Below are positions 1 to 12,303 of a stretch of DNA of 64,000 bases, one piece after another. The stretch is taken from NCBI GenBank assembly GCA_039566865.1, contig CM076944.1, forward strand, positions 20,172,501 to 20,236,500, written 5' to 3'. Source of the DNA: Aurelia coerulea. Its lineage: Eukaryota > Cnidaria > Scyphozoa > Semaeostomeae > Ulmaridae. How positions within the stretch are numbered: the first letter of the stretch is position 1; each line of letters starts with the position of its first letter. Under the pieces are notes generated by a model. The model had not been told where the DNA came from. It worked only from the letters and a program-made list of their open reading frames with translations, and did not search any database. A program made the translations under genes and the position numbers.

Positions 1-37
1 ATTAACTGCGGTTAAACCATTGTCTAACCGGTATTAA

Positions 38-310
38 CTACAATGCCTGCCAAAAGTCCTTGGAACACTTAGGCCATTTCTTGACAATCCGCAGTTCTAA
101 CCATAGCGATTAGGCTTAAACACCCCCTCACCCCCAAAACAATGTTGATTTGCAAGGTTATTGTCCTTGCATTCCATCAGAGTCGCGAATCGTCCTGCCA
201 TCCCCATTTTGTCATCACAGAACAACATTGTTCTCAGGGGGAGAGGGGGAAATCGCAAAAAAATGCAAAAATAGCAAAGGTGTTCCAAGACTTTTGGCAG
301 GCATTGTAGC
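38..310. repeat. MITE, family 1 copy 1
   Basis: Inverted ends: CAATGCCTGCCAAAAGTCCT at the left and the matching complement ending GGCAGGCATTGTAG at the right, about 30 bp each with a few mismatches. A second copy in the opposite orientation is at 32600-32880. No open frame of note. Confidence 0.8.
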
Positions 311-750
311 ACTGGCTCAGTGTTTTGGCCGGTGATTCACTGGATGAGGGAGCAACGACGGCTGTTGTTGTCGTTGGTATCTCTCGGTTGGGGTCCCTGT
401 TTCCCAACATTCTCGGATTCGTAGCTCGACATCTACTGCAAAACAAGTTTCTTTCTTAGTCATCGGTAAATTGGTTTGTATGTAGCTTTTTGTAACCGTA
501 TCTTTAATTTTAGTTTAGTTTTATGTCTTCCCCCGGCGTAGTCATGATATTTTGCTCCTAGGGGTATCGTCTTTGTAGTGTGGTAAAGTGTTATGTAAGT
601 AGTGTCGTAGGTAATTCGTCTTTGTAAAAATTTTCAGATTGAGTATATATAAAAAAAAAAAATGTTTTTGTTGGTAAAATCATTTACTGTATCTTCATTT
701 ATCGTCTCAAATGCTTCTTCAAAATGGGAAAAGAAAAAGAATAATCTCGT
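311..750. other. no gene seen
   Basis: Mostly AT-rich. 310-446 is an open stretch ending in TAG with no family I recognise. An A-run near 649-661 may be an old poly(A) tail. Confidence 0.5.
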
Positions 751-2240
751 TTAACCCTTTGAGCCCTGCAGTCGCAAATCTGCGACAACAAAGCGCCCAC
801 GCGTAGGCCTGCAGTCGCAGATTTGCGACGAGCGTAGTTCCTCGCGTTATCGCGCGTTTTCATCGCAGAAAAGTCGCCATTTTCATTCATACGGGACTTC
901 TTTCGATAGGTTATGTAATAAGCTTCAGAATGATGTGAAATACCGATGTTGGTTCCAGTGAAAATTTCGGAGCTACGGCGAGTTGAAAGTTTTGAGAGTT
1001 CCATATTATTATTGCGTGTGAATCAGCTGATTTGAATCATGGAGCTTCGTTTTGAATGAACAGCAGTACGGAGAGATGTTTGGTGATTGAAGCAGCAATA
1101 ACGAAGGTTTTATTTTATGGCCAAAGAAGAAGGCCTCTTTAGTTTAGTTAGGCCTTGTCTAGGCCCAGAAAACATCGAGCCAGAAGACGATGTGCGTGAT
1201 GTCAAATAGTTGCAGCTGCTGGCTGGAGCATATCGTTACAACGGCTAATGAATGAAACTGAACTGAAACTAAAAGAATACTGAAGGGACTGGCCTCAAAG
1301 TAGACAGTTCCGAGCTGGAGATATTCCGAGAAAGCCGATGTATAATTTGAACAACATTTGCAAGACAACTGAGAGATTATTTTTTACTGCCATTACTTAT
1401 TAGTTAGCAATCTGCAACTGTATGGTAATACTGATGAGGCCAATGGACGACTGAGACTTTATTTTTATTGCTATTACTTATTAGCTAGCAGCAACTGTAA
1501 GGTAAAATGAGGAAGGAATCTTGAAAAACGAACATCAATCACACAGTCACAACAGTTGAGTTTTTATCTTGAAATTTATCTTACAAAAAGTGATCTGCTG
1601 CTTGAGAGTGGTAGCTTGAAATGGGCTTAAAGCTACTAAAATGTATGTTCTTTCGAATTAGTTGATATATCTGTTGAATTGTGCTGTTTCGCATGAGATT
1701 TTAGGGATTTTACGCGAGAAATGAGTAGAGAAACAACGGAACACTTTGAGGTCAAAGGTCAGGTTCGTTCAAATGTTAGTCTATGTGCCATACATCTGAA
1801 GCAGGTTTGATGAAGAGAGAAGAGACCTGAGAGGCAAAAACATGTTTATTTCATTCACCAAAGCAGGGCTTATGACATTTAACACTATAAATTGCATGCA
1901 GGAAGGAACACGATGGCCTACTCCAACTTCTCGCTGTAGTTTGAGATCGTCTTCTTCGCCAAATCGTGTCATTTTTGGTGATCTTGAGAAGCTGGAAGCT
2001 AAAATACTAAGAAAATCACCTGCAACTTGAAGGAAGATACCTAAAGTGAGGTTTGGTGGTAATAAACAACAATTTCAAACAATTTTGAACAAATTTGCAA
2101 TACTTCATTTTGTGATTTGATAATTTTTTCGCGCCGAATTTTACATTTCAAAATAACAGGTCGATTTTGACGATGCGTTGCAAAACAATCCAGGTGGGCA
2201 GGGAGTGCGTGCGAAAACAATGCAGGGCTCAAAGGGTTAA
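751..2240. mobile_element. piggyBac-like non-autonomous element
   Basis: A perfect 16-bp terminal inverted repeat CCCTTTGAGCCCTGCA starts at 755 and its complement ends at 2236. Both ends are flanked by TTAA (751-754 and 2237-2240). CCC...GGG ends plus a TTAA duplication are the signature of piggyBac elements (family knowledge). The 1482-bp body holds no transposase-like frame, so this is non-autonomous. A subterminal repeat of CAGTCGCARATYTGCGAC occurs twice at the left end (770-788 and 812-830). Confidence 0.8.
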
Positions 2241-2638
2241 ATGCAACGCATGCTGACTGGAAGAGCTCGACAACAGTTTTATTAAATCTGAAAGAGCCTC
2301 TTGGACTTGGCAACATCTTCTCCAAGGCATTCACATTGTTGAAAGAAAGACGCCATGAACAAATTTGAAAAAATGTCTCGACAAGAGAGAATATGCAAGA
2401 ATCTTGCCAACTAAAATAAAACGTCTACCTCTGTATCAAAAGGTTTGTTAGTTGTAAAAACAAAATAAATTTCACAGACAACAATTACCAACAGTTGCAT
2501 CACATGTATTCTTTTTGTAAGATAAGAAGCTGCTTTTAAGAAACGCAGCCCTCGGATCGCCAAATATTTAGAAACTCCAGTTTATCCAAGTTAAATACTC
2601 TCCTTAGCATCTTTTTGTGAAATGAATCAATCTGTTTT

Positions 2639-4380
2639 TCAATTGTATCTGTTAAGGGTCCATAGTTCTGAGTTGTATAGAAAAACACTGGCAGAGTATG
2701 CATTAAAAGTTCTAACTTTAAGTGGTATGCTTATTCTTTTTGACTTGTAAATGTCCTGGAATGATTTCATGCCATTGATTGTTGATATTTTTCGTCGATT
2801 TATGTCAACTTGAGTATCTAGCATTGATCCAAGCAGCTTTCACTTCCTCCAGTCTGGCTCAGTGTTTTCAGGCTCGCAATTTACAAGCCAGTCAAGCTCA
2901 GACCAGGGTATCTTATCATTTTTATGCCTTATGAGGTCCTCCAAGGTAGGTGGTGGAGGTGATTGTCTGGGTATCTCAAAGTTTTCTGTTTTCTCAGCAT
3001 TCACTTTCAGATTATATTTTACTAGTTGTGCTGACATCTTTTGCTCTAGTTCGTTAACTTGCATTTTGTTTGTACCTGCAATTGTCAAATCATCTGCATA
3101 TGCATATGTTGGATTTATGAGGAAACCTTTCATTTTTGTTTTAATTGGTTTCTCCAGACATTTTGCTAAATAGAAAATGAAAAGTATGGCACTTAGACAG
3201 TCTCCTTGCATTATCCCTGTATTTGTTACAAAGCTTTCTCCCTTTTGTGATCCTATTTTAACTGTTATTTCTGGCTTATTGGTCAGTATTCCTATTATAT
3301 GCATTTCATCCTCATTTGATATTTCTTCTAGGTGCTCGAATAGAATTCTTCTATTTACAGTGTCAAACGCCTTAGACATATCTAGGAGTAGAAGATATAT
3401 GTGAAAGTCTTTCGCCAGGATTGCCTTTTCCACCAGTAGTTTTATGGCATGTACATTTTCAGTGGTGCTCCTGCCTGGTTGATAGGCTGCTTGTTTATTT
3501 GGGATATGGGTTTTTAATCTATTCCAAATTCTGTCTAGCATGTAGACTTGCTCCAAGTCTATTCAGCGGACCATCAATAGTAAATCAATAATAAAATAAT
3601 TTAATTTCTACTGCGGGGGCGTAAACTACTAAGGTGCTGCTGCGAAGGAAAAATGAGAACAAAACTGAATATTCAGTTTCGTTCTCATTTCTCCTTCGCA
3701 GCAGCACCTTAGTAGTTTACACCCCCGCAGTAGAAATTAAATTATTTTACTATTGATTTACTATTGATGGTCCGCTGAATAGACTTGAAGCAAGTCTTCT
3801 AGCATGCAGATTGTGAGGATTTTTCTGATAACAGATAGAAGGATTATTGGTCTTAAGTTTTTTGTGGGGCCTTTTGCTTTCCCTGGTTTCTGCAGTGGTC
3901 TCAGTATTCCAGTATCAGTTCTTTTAGTTCTTCTCCGGTTCTTGATAATGTGTTAAAGATGTTAGCTATTTCATTGTGGATTTCAATAGATGCATATTTG
4001 ATAAGTTCAACTTCTGGTTCATCTGGACCAGCACTCTTCTCATTTTTCATTCTATTTACAACTTTTCTGATTTCTTCTCCTGTGAAAGGGGTTTCCATTG
4101 GAGTTGTTGGGTAATGTAAGAGTAGGTCTTCTCCAGCTTCTGGTGCGGGCTCTGGTGCCAGCATTTTTTTGAAGTGTTCTGTGATTATCATTATTCTGTA
4201 TATGCGATTGCGCCTGATTAATCTTTTACACATAGTGGCACTACTTTTTTTTCCTTTGTATTGCTCTCATGGCTTTGTAGTATCTTGTTGAGTCATCGTT
4301 ACTATTTTCAATAGCATCTAAATTTCTTTCTAGCTCATTTTCCTCAATCTCTTTAATTCTTTTGCTTATCTGGGTTTTGA
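2639..4380 (-). pseudogene. LINE reverse transcriptase, broken
   Basis: Reading the minus strand: RRKEE-type linker with MKNEKSAGPDEPEVELIKYA (upstream conserved RT block), then after a frameshift near 3901 PGKAKGPTKNLRPI and LLSVIRKIL, the insertion, AAYQPGRSTTENV, LLLLDMSKAFDTV (block A), GIMQGDCLSAILF (block B) and AYADD (catalytic block C). The C-terminal piece contains LYNSELWTL, typical of the RT connection region. Two or more frameshifts and stops plus a 255-bp insertion make it inactive. Confidence 0.85.
3534..3806. mobile_element. foldback element with 9-bp target duplication (Mutator-like)
   Basis: Near-perfect palindrome with centre CTGAATATTCAG at 3665-3676. Arms are 3543-3670 and 3671-3797, with almost no spacer. 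Direct repeat TCTAGCATG at 3534-3542 and 3798-3806. Removing element plus one repeat restores the LINE frame around ICMLDR. A 9-bp duplication with long inverted ends points to the Mutator superfamily (inference). Confidence 0.85.
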
Positions 4381-4800
4381 TTTGTTTCACTTGTTCATTC
4401 TTTTCCTGTTTCTGCCTAATATTGCTGGTAGATTCAATGTCTTTCTGATTACTTTTGCTTTACTTGTCAGTTCTGCTAGTTTATTATCCTTGTGCTCTAC
4501 TTTGGTTTTTCTTAGGCCAAGCACTTCTTTCCCTACTGTTTTGCATGTTTCACATATCTTGTACTGAGGATTTTTGTCTTATTTTTTCAATTTCATTGGA
4601 AATTTTAGTTTGGTACTCTCTTCTTTTCTATCTCATTTAGCCCAGATATGTCTATCCTTTCAATTTTTGTCATTCTTGATTTCATTTTGTACCATTCAAT
4701 TTTCATGTTCATTTTCAAATGTGCCTTCGTGAACATTTCAAAACAAGGTTTTTGGACCAAACCAATGCTAAGCATTACAGGAAACAAGTGAAAATAAAAT

Positions 4801-5514
4801 AGAAATATGTCAAGGATTTCTTTAATCTTTATAAAAATAAATGGTTTCCTAAGTTATATTTTCCCAGTGCTGGAGTTTCGCAATTTTTTGGCGATCTGAG
4901 AGCTGAGTTTTTTACCCTTTCTTATCAAAAATACGTGTATTGGGAAAATACAGGTTAAGAAACTATTTATTATGATAGAGGAAATCCTTGGGATATTTTT
5001 ACTTTATTTTCACTTGGTTATTGTATAATGTTGCTCCGAAGGGGCTCGGAAGGTACTTGAGAAAAGTCTAAACATTGGAAAGGCTTCAAAAAACTTTGTC
5101 TCGAAATGTTCACGGGGCATAAACATGAAGATTGTTATATATGTCTGAACATTGGAAAGGCTTCAAAAACCTTTGTTTTGAAATGTTCAGGTAAATTTTG
5201 CGTAGCTACTCAAAATCTGATAATCTTCATTCACTACAATGGCCCAAATTTTTCTTTTCTTATAAACTAAACTCATGCACTAACTTTTACAACAAGCTGG
5301 TCTCTGAGATTAGACCTGTTTAGTTTGACCCCAGTTCTTCCCGGGGTTAAAGTTTCTCTTAGATTTCTTAATTTTTTACAAAATTGAATTTCACACAGCA
5401 CAGGCGGCTTCTTTCTTGTAAAAATTGAGTGGAAATCGTTGTCAAAATCGTCTTTTGATAAAAATGTAAAGATTTGAAATGCGGTCACTGCAAGACAAAG
5501 TAGAAGGAAAACTT
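4801..5514. other. no gene seen
   Basis: Contains two similar pieces with the motif GGAAAGGCTTCAAAAA (5077 and 5154 region) followed by a GAAATGTTCA block; probably repeat-derived. Nothing codes. Confidence 0.5.
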
Positions 5515-7161
5515 AGGGAGCAGTCATAAATAATTGCAGGGACCGGGGTGGAAGCAAATGAGGAGGGGTCTAAAAATTTTTAGGGTAAATTTATTGGGGT
5601 CTGAAACTTTTAGAGGAATTTACGCTGGGGTCTGAAAATAAATCTGCCAATTTTTGAATATTTTGTCAAAAAATTCAATTTTGTAGATTTTAGCTCAACT
5701 CTTTATTTATTTTCTCAAAAAAGTTAGACATCAATGTTTTTTGTCTGGTTCTTTCTTCTTTCTTCAATTGAATTCTTATTTGATTGGTTTGATGCTTTTG
5801 TGACAGTCTGGTTCTTTTTAAGGGACAGGGCAAAATTTATTATATTACATGGCCGGTGGAGAACAAAAATTCTTGCAAAAAATCTGCTCGCCCTGTATGA
5901 AATTATTGCTAAAAAACCAACTGCCCCGTCACCCTTTCCTTAAAAAAATGTATCTGCCCCGTATTCATGAACAACAAATGTTGCATCGTACCACCGACGA
6001 ATTAGCCAAAGACCATAACATAATCAATTCTTGCCTTTATACGAGACTTTTTAAACGAAGAAATCGACTTTGAAGATGAAGAGAAATCACTGATGAATCA
6101 TTTTTGCAAGTAACTGACAAGGACGATAGATTCCTCGAGCCTGGACCTCAGAGAAACTCTGAGTTGTTCATGTTGCTTGTCATACCTTAAAGCGCCATGC
6201 CAATCACAATGGCGAATTGTGTGCTCTTGGGCTGACCTTCTCTTACGACTATTCTTGGAACCATTTAAATTAAATTGTAAGTGCCATACATAGTGGGAAC
6301 TCGCTGACTGTAAGTCCTTTCCCACTATGGATGGCACGTACACTCTTTTTTATAAGAATATTGTTTATAAGAATATTCAGGCCCAGAATCATCCAAATTT
6401 TAAGAATATTATCAGAATATTGCTCAGCCTCAGCTCGTATATTTGTGTCTCATTTTCCAGCAGTTGCCTGTTTTGCGATGTTCATAACATTCATATTGTT
6501 ACAATTGCTTAAATTTGCCTCTCGTTCGACCATTCCTTCATAATGATATGACACTTCTTTGAACTATGTTCCCCATGAAACCATATCAGATTTGAAAAAT
6601 AAGAATACTTAAAGAATATGTTAAGGCTCAAAATGAAAAATTTCTTAAGAATATTGAGGGTGGAAAAAATTTATAGTATTCTTATAAAAAAAAAGAGTGT
6701 AGTTAATTAGCCTTATTGTTTTTGTAAATAGTTGTTGTTTTTAAATGAATAAAGAAAAAAAAGGACATTTTGCGTCATGTTCATACACATCCTTCCAAGC
6801 ATTTCTCAACTTGCATGGCCCACAATTTTGGCCTCAAAATTAGCCATTTCATATTTCAAACTTCATCTTGAGCTTATAAAAGGGTACTGCCCCGTTTATA
6901 TTTGCTTTGTAAAAAGTGTTGACCCAGTTCTGTACAAGCTAAAAAAAGTAGTTGCCCCGTTACGTTTTGCACCGGCCATGTTATGAAATAAACTTTGCAC
7001 TGTCCCTAAGTCGTTTTGTGCTGTCAGGGGTCTGAAATTTTTTGGTGAAAATTAGATGGGGTCTAAAATTTTTCATGGCTAGAATGCAGGGGCCTAAAAT
7101 TTTTTGGGCGAATTTCAAAATGCTTCCACCCCCTCCCTGTTATTAAAAATGACAGCTCCCT
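5515..7161. mobile_element. DNA transposon remnant with about 45-bp imperfect inverted ends
   Basis: Left end AGGGAGCAGTCATAAATAAT and the rest to GGGGTGGAAGC match the complement of the right end (GCTTCCACCCC to GACAGCTCCCT). Both subterminal regions carry repeated GGGGTCTGAAA/GGGGTCTAAAA motifs. No intact transposase. A mariner-type MITE sits inside at 6341-6699. Superfamily not assigned. Confidence 0.7.
6339..6701. mobile_element. nested TA-flanked MITE (Tc1/mariner-like)
   Basis: Inverted ends CACTCTTTTTTATAAGAATA (6341) and complement ending AAAGAGTG (6699), with TA on both sides (6339-6340, 6700-6701). It is 359 bp and AT-rich, and lies inside the 5515-7161 element. Confidence 0.75.
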
Positions 7162-7164
7162 TAC

Positions 7165-7508
7165 TTCATCGTGATCTTGATCGCTCCTGATCAGCAATGC
7201 CGTCGTCTTCTTTGAGAATTGTTTGCAATGCTGTCAGTTTGGTTTCACTCACACTCCATCCCAAGCGCGGGAATTAAAAATATTGTCAGTTGTTTCGATA
7301 TTGCTTTAATCTCAATGGTAATCGAAAATCTTCTTATAGATTTGTGAAGAAACGTCCGAGACGATAAATGATTTTAGCAACAAAAACATGACAGCACCGC
7401 CACCGTTAAAGATTTCTTTTCCCGCCTTTTCCTGTTATGTTGGGTCCAGACCAGAGAGAGGCATGAGTTGCTAAACAGGGAAGAAGGACAGAGTTTGGAG
7501 GTGTCGCC
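7165..7508. other. no gene seen
   Basis: Unique-looking sequence between two transposons, with no coding or repeat signal. Confidence 0.4.
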
Positions 7509-8963
7509 AATAGACCATTCCCATGATTACGTCATCACCAGTGCGGCGCGCAATGCATCCTGGCACTTGTAGTTAAACACCTGGCCGAGTTGGTGTGTTT
7601 TGTATAGGAAGTGTATGAGAAGTTGTGTATTGCGTTGGAAATATTGAAGAAAAATTCGAAGAATCAACTAAATTACTGTAGAGCATGTCCCTAGATGTTT
7701 AACAAACTCAAGTCCTGGATTTCGTTTGACTAGAGCGCAGACGAAGGAATTTTTAGGGCGAAGAGTTGACGAAAGTGCAGTGTGGCCTAATGAAAACATT
7801 GCGAGCGTGTGGTAAGTTGTGTTTTGCGTTGGAAATATCGAAGAATAATTTGAAAAATCACCCAAAATCTCCAAACAGCATGTCCCTAGATGTTTTAGAA
7901 ACTCTAATCAGGGGTTTAAGTGCTACTAAAGATGCAGATGAAGCGGAGATGAAGGAAATATTCGCAAGGAAAGTCAAAGAAAATGTACTGCGGCCTACTA
8001 ACGTAAACATTACAAGTGATTTGAGGAGGGCAGAAAAGGGGGAGAGAAAGGGCTGTACTCTTTCTCTAAAATTAGACCAAAATCTAAAATTTGAGTTTAT
8101 TATCTTGTGCAGAGACGGAGCCATTGGGAGTTTGACGTTATTAATTTTTTGGCTTCCCACGGCAATCGTATGAAGGGAGAACTTTCCCCCTTTACGTACT
8201 GAACGCCATAAAAATCACCAAAGTCAAATCGCTGCATTTCGGCAATGGTTACATTAAGCACCTAAAATTGAGTATATTGCTTACTGCAAGGAGGAAAATC
8301 CGAAAATTTACTATAATTCTCAATTTTCTATGGTTTTGAGAAAGACAAAATGCTGTTTTTTAACTCTGGCATCATTTATACGCTTGAAGTGTGCTGTTCC
8401 AAACCGTGATCTCCGAAATTCTTTCTCGCTGTCCAGTGTTTCCACGTTTGCGTCAGTCTCTGTTTTTCAGAATTTTTTCCGACTGGGATAGAGTTATTAG
8501 ATATTGAATTAAAGTTCAGGACTCCAATTTTTAGTGGGAATGGATTCAGTAAACGGCATGTGAATCATCTGAAAACAATCACCTCCTCGCACCTCCTTGC
8601 CTCCTTTTTCGCTCGCAATGTTTTCATTAGGCCACACTGCACTTTCGTCAACTCTTCGCCCTAAAAATTTCTTCGTCTGCGCTCTAGTCAAACTGAATCC
8701 AGGACTTGAGTTTCTGAAACATCTGGGGACATGTTCTTCCGTAAATGTAGTTGATTTTTCGAATTTTTCTTCGATATTTCCAACGCAATACACGACTTCT
8801 CATACACTTCCTATACAAAACACACTAACTCGGCCCTCGGCCAGTAGCCTGCGTGCAGAGTTTACTTTCCACTGCGAAGGCTATCGGCCAGGTGTTTAAC
8901 TACAAGTGGCAGCATGCATTGCGCGCCGCACTGGTGATGACGTAATCACGGGAATGGTCTATT
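7509..8963. mobile_element. element with long (about 300 bp) inverted ends
   Basis: The left arm from AATAGACCATTCCC (7509) to about 7806 is repeated inverted from about 8600 to 8963, including TGCGGCGCGCAATGCATCC, GAAAGTGCAGTGTGGCC and CAGACGAAG blocks. Identity is high but the right arm has an extra stretch near 8840-8885. The interior carries a tandem duplication. No transposase recognised and no clear target duplication. Confidence 0.75.
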
Positions 8964-9440
8964 CGCAAGTCAAGACGAAGTAAAGCGCAAATTTCGGAAA
9001 TTTCGGAAGAATTATTAATGGAAATATGTATCATTTTGATAATTTTGCTAAAAAACTAATTTTTGGGGGAAGGTGAGCATGATGCCGCTACCTGTTTGAA
9101 AAAATACCAAAGACAAACATTCAAATCGCCGTAATTGTTCAATCTTAGGTGATGGCAAGGGGGTTACATGAACAATTGTGGTCCTATGTATAAGCATTCT
9201 TTTCCCGTTGAAATTTTCAAAAAATTCGATTTATTCGAGCGTGCATAATTTTTTTGTTGGGGGTACCCAAGATGGCCTAAATCTAGCTGCGAAACGCGGA
9301 AGTAATGAAATGATGACACCTGATTGGTCAATTTTAGGAGAAAACGCATTCTGATCAGAGGATGAGTCAGCGTCCCAGGGGAATTTTGAACAAAAGAAAA
9401 GATTTGGAGGCTATGCTGTGTAAAACGCAGGTCATGCAGG

Positions 9441-9677
9441 TTAAAGGCACACTGTCGTGGCGCTGATTGGGTGAATAAGACAATACAAAAGAATAGAATT
9501 AGGCAGGCTTCAGTAATTACGCTGTGCACTGAAATTCATGAAGGTGATAAAGATCTAACTCCCTTTATTCTCGAAACAAAGTATGACCCAAGAGCATAAA
9601 GGCTTGGTAATTCTTCAGAGGCCAGAATGTTTGTAAGATACGACTGGCTAATCACAGCCACGACAGTCTGCCTTTAA
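9441..9677. repeat. MITE, family 2 copy 1
   Basis: Ends TTAAAGGCACACTGTCGTGG and complement CCACGACAGTCTGCCTTTAA. Its left half matches the inverted right half of the copy at 9689-9935, so the two neighbours are in opposite orientation. Confidence 0.75.
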
Positions 9678-9688
9678 GGAAACTTGGG

Positions 9689-9935
9689 TTAAAGGCACAC
9701 TGTCATGGATGTGATTGGCCAGATCTTCAGATAAAATCAATAACAAAAGATCTTATGGGTTTGTATTCATCAATCCTTTGTGCGCTGGAGTCATGGATTC
9801 ATTCCCAAATAAAAAGATTCATATCTTTATCATCGAATTTATTTCTGTGGTAACTGAAATAACTGAAGCTTGCCTAATTCCTTTCTTTTGGATTGTCTTA
9901 TTTACCCAATCAGCGCCATGATAGTTTGCCTTTAA
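9689..9935. repeat. MITE, family 2 copy 2
   Basis: Ends TTAAAGGCACACTGTCATGG and the complement ending GTTTGCCTTTAA. It is separated from copy 1 by only 11 bp. Confidence 0.75.
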
Positions 9936-10034
9936 ATCGTGCGGGTCAAAACTGAGACCATATGGGCATACATACTGGCTTTCGACTTACAGCCTACTGA
10001 GCCTGGCCGGAGCAGGTGAAAATAGATGTAAAAA

Positions 10035-10338
10035 GGGTATTGGCCCGGGGGGTCTACCTTGGAGAAAAACGACGTGGATGTGCCTGCCAAAAGAAAATTT
10101 TATGACCCTGTCTTGGAATAAATGTTTGAAAACATAGTACCTGTCCTGGTGTTACCTTAATTTTGCATGTCAAATCTGACCTGTCCTTGGAAAAAAGCTT
10201 TGATGAACATACCTGTGCCGGAATAAATACACAAAAGGTATAACCCTGTCCTGGAATTTTCACCGGAAAATGGGGCCCTATTGGCAGGCACATCCCCGGG
10301 TGCTCTATGTATTAAGTAGACCCCCCGGGGGTATTGGC
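10035..10338. mobile_element. MITE with 10-bp direct flanking repeat
   Basis: Inverted ends CCGGGGGGTCTAC (10045) and GTAGACCCCCCGG (ends 10328), flanked by GGGTATTGGC on both sides (10035-10044, 10329-10338). Internal repeated phrase ACCTGTCCTGG/CCCTGTCCTGG. Mutator-like by duplication length (inference). Confidence 0.75.
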
Positions 10339-11085
10339 TGGAATCAATGTTAATGGTGGGAACAAGGTATATGTGGGACTAAAACCTATTAATGATAAAC
10401 CACACTTTAGATATCAACACCAAATTTTGTTCTATATCTTACAGTTTCACATTTCTCTATTGAATGGCAGGAGCTGGCCGGAGCTGGCAAGAAAGTACAA
10501 AAAGGGCCACCGGCCATTGGCCGGAGCCTCGAGGGGAAATCTCTCCAACATAATAAAATCTTGGAGTGCTGCAATTAGTGCAAGTGACGATCCCATCAAA
10601 AGTATTTCAAAACGCTGTATTTTGTATACAAGAACTAAATTTTTCAAGATCATTGTAAGTTTTCTGAGAAACTTTAGGCATTGGATCAATCAAGTAGAAC
10701 AACCATCTTAAAGAGTTTTCAGGAAACCAATACATTACCCCATGCAGCCAGACTCTCTTTTAGCTTTTAGCTCCTTGTAGCTGCTAAAATGTCAAAAATA
10801 CCAGGTCATGGGTACCAAAGTTTTCTGCAGTTTCTCAGGCCTTCCCAAATTTTTGTTGTATTTGGTGATAGGTTCCTTCGTAAGCATTTCATTAGTTTTA
10901 CCATACCAGAACACAGCGGATGAGCGGAAATATGCGCATTACCATCTCAGACAAAATATAAGATAGGTATACTTTATATTTTTGGTCACGGATTGTACCA
11001 TTTTGGTCTGTCTGGGGAAAAGAGTGTTTCCGGCCAGGCCCCGGTTTTACATTTATATCTCCTCCCATCCTGCTTTGCGAGACGA
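10339..11085. other. no gene seen
   Basis: No coding signal. The phrase GGCCGGAGC recurs near 10477-10525 and again near 10011, suggesting repeat-derived sequence. Confidence 0.4.
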
Positions 11086-11248
11086 CAGGCCCGTAGGAAG
11101 CGGGGGGGGGGGGTAGGGGGGGCTCAAGCCCCCCCAATAATTTTTTAAAACAATGGTGCTACGTCACATGACGTAATCAGATGTATTGTTCTCTATTGTT
11201 TTAAGAACAATTGCCCCCCCCAATCCGAAGCTTCTTCCTACGGCCCTG
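11086..11248. mobile_element. short hAT-like MITE
   Basis: CAGGCCCGTAGGAAGC at the left and the complement GCTTCTTCCTACGGCCCTG at the right. Flanks read GAGACGA on both sides (7 bp; 8 bp with one mismatch). Interior has G and C runs and a TGACGTAA core. CAG...CTG ends with about an 8-bp duplication fit hAT. Confidence 0.7.
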
Positions 11249-12303
11249 GAGACGAGCAAAGGAAGTGATGAGATGAGCAAAGGAAGTGAATCTTATTGGA
11301 TCAAACTGATAAAAGGAAAAATATCACAACGTATGACTGAAGGACAGGGCACCTTACAAACAGGAAACGAGAGTTTTTTTGATAATCCTTTGTCATGCAA
11401 AGTTCAAGCATTGCTGCCATTATCGCAGAACAAAAGCGTTGTTTATTTACATTTCCAGACAAGGATGAATAAACATTTTGATGGCTTGGTATCCATATCA
11501 TAGAAATATTCCAAGTGTGTCAATGAAATGGGAACTGCTTCCTAATAATCGAAATAATATTGTTTGAGCTAAATTTGATGCGAAGGAAACCTTGGAAAAT
11601 AATGAGAAGAAAACTTTATTATATTATGGCCTTCGTTCGCTGTGAATACTGATATGACTCATAGAGGGGCTATTGGCCTGGGGCGAGCACGAGACAGGTT
11701 TAGGCAGTTTTAGTGATAAAATGTGGAGTATACATATTTCAAGGGCTTTCAGATATACCAAATGTTTCCAAATCGATGCATGTAGTGACCTACCTCTAAG
11801 GTTTCTTTGATTCATTATTTTGGTAACGCATTTTTATTTGAAACACCCAGCAACTTGTTACCAAAAACTCAAGGGGTCCTGTCTTCAAATCCAACCAACG
11901 ACCGAACAAGCGCTTTTCGTGCACCTCTTGCACCAACGGCGGAGGGCCTAAAGCCAGTATGCCCATGGCCACCATTTCTGACCCGTACGAGTTAACCCGC
12001 ATTTTCTAAACATGCATGACTTGCGTTTTTACACAAGCCGAGTTTTCAGTGCTCGATTCAAGAATCAACAAACCTTTCACTCTCAACCAGGATTTCCTCC
12101 ATTTTGAAGGCCATTTAGGTTGCGTGAGCTCACCGCAGCAATAAAATTCCCAACTGCTGAAGGTTGCCATGACTAACCTTGTGTCAGTGCGATTCGAAAA
12201 ATTGATGCCCTCTTTGCTTCTTTTTGTCCCAAGGGGTCCCAAGTCCGTAAGTCCCAGTTTGAGCAATGAAATTTTGTTTCCTTTCCTTGTTGTTGTTGGC
12301 ATA
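11249..12303. other. no gene seen
   Basis: No open frame with recognisable protein features on either strand, and no inverted-repeat pair found. Confidence 0.4.

Larger units (their letters stand above)
2480..4800 (-). mobile_element. degenerate non-LTR retrotransposon (LINE)
   Basis: Minus-strand reverse-transcriptase ORF remnants in order: linker region (about 4380-3901), RT fingers/palm (about 3900-2840) and C-terminal part (2824-2639). A foldback element at 3543-3797 splits it. Boundaries are approximate. Clade not determined. Confidence 0.8.

Noticed and set aside
310..446. Open stretch ending VARHLLQNKFLS
   Set aside because: Forty-odd residues after a MITE end, no family recognised; too short to call.
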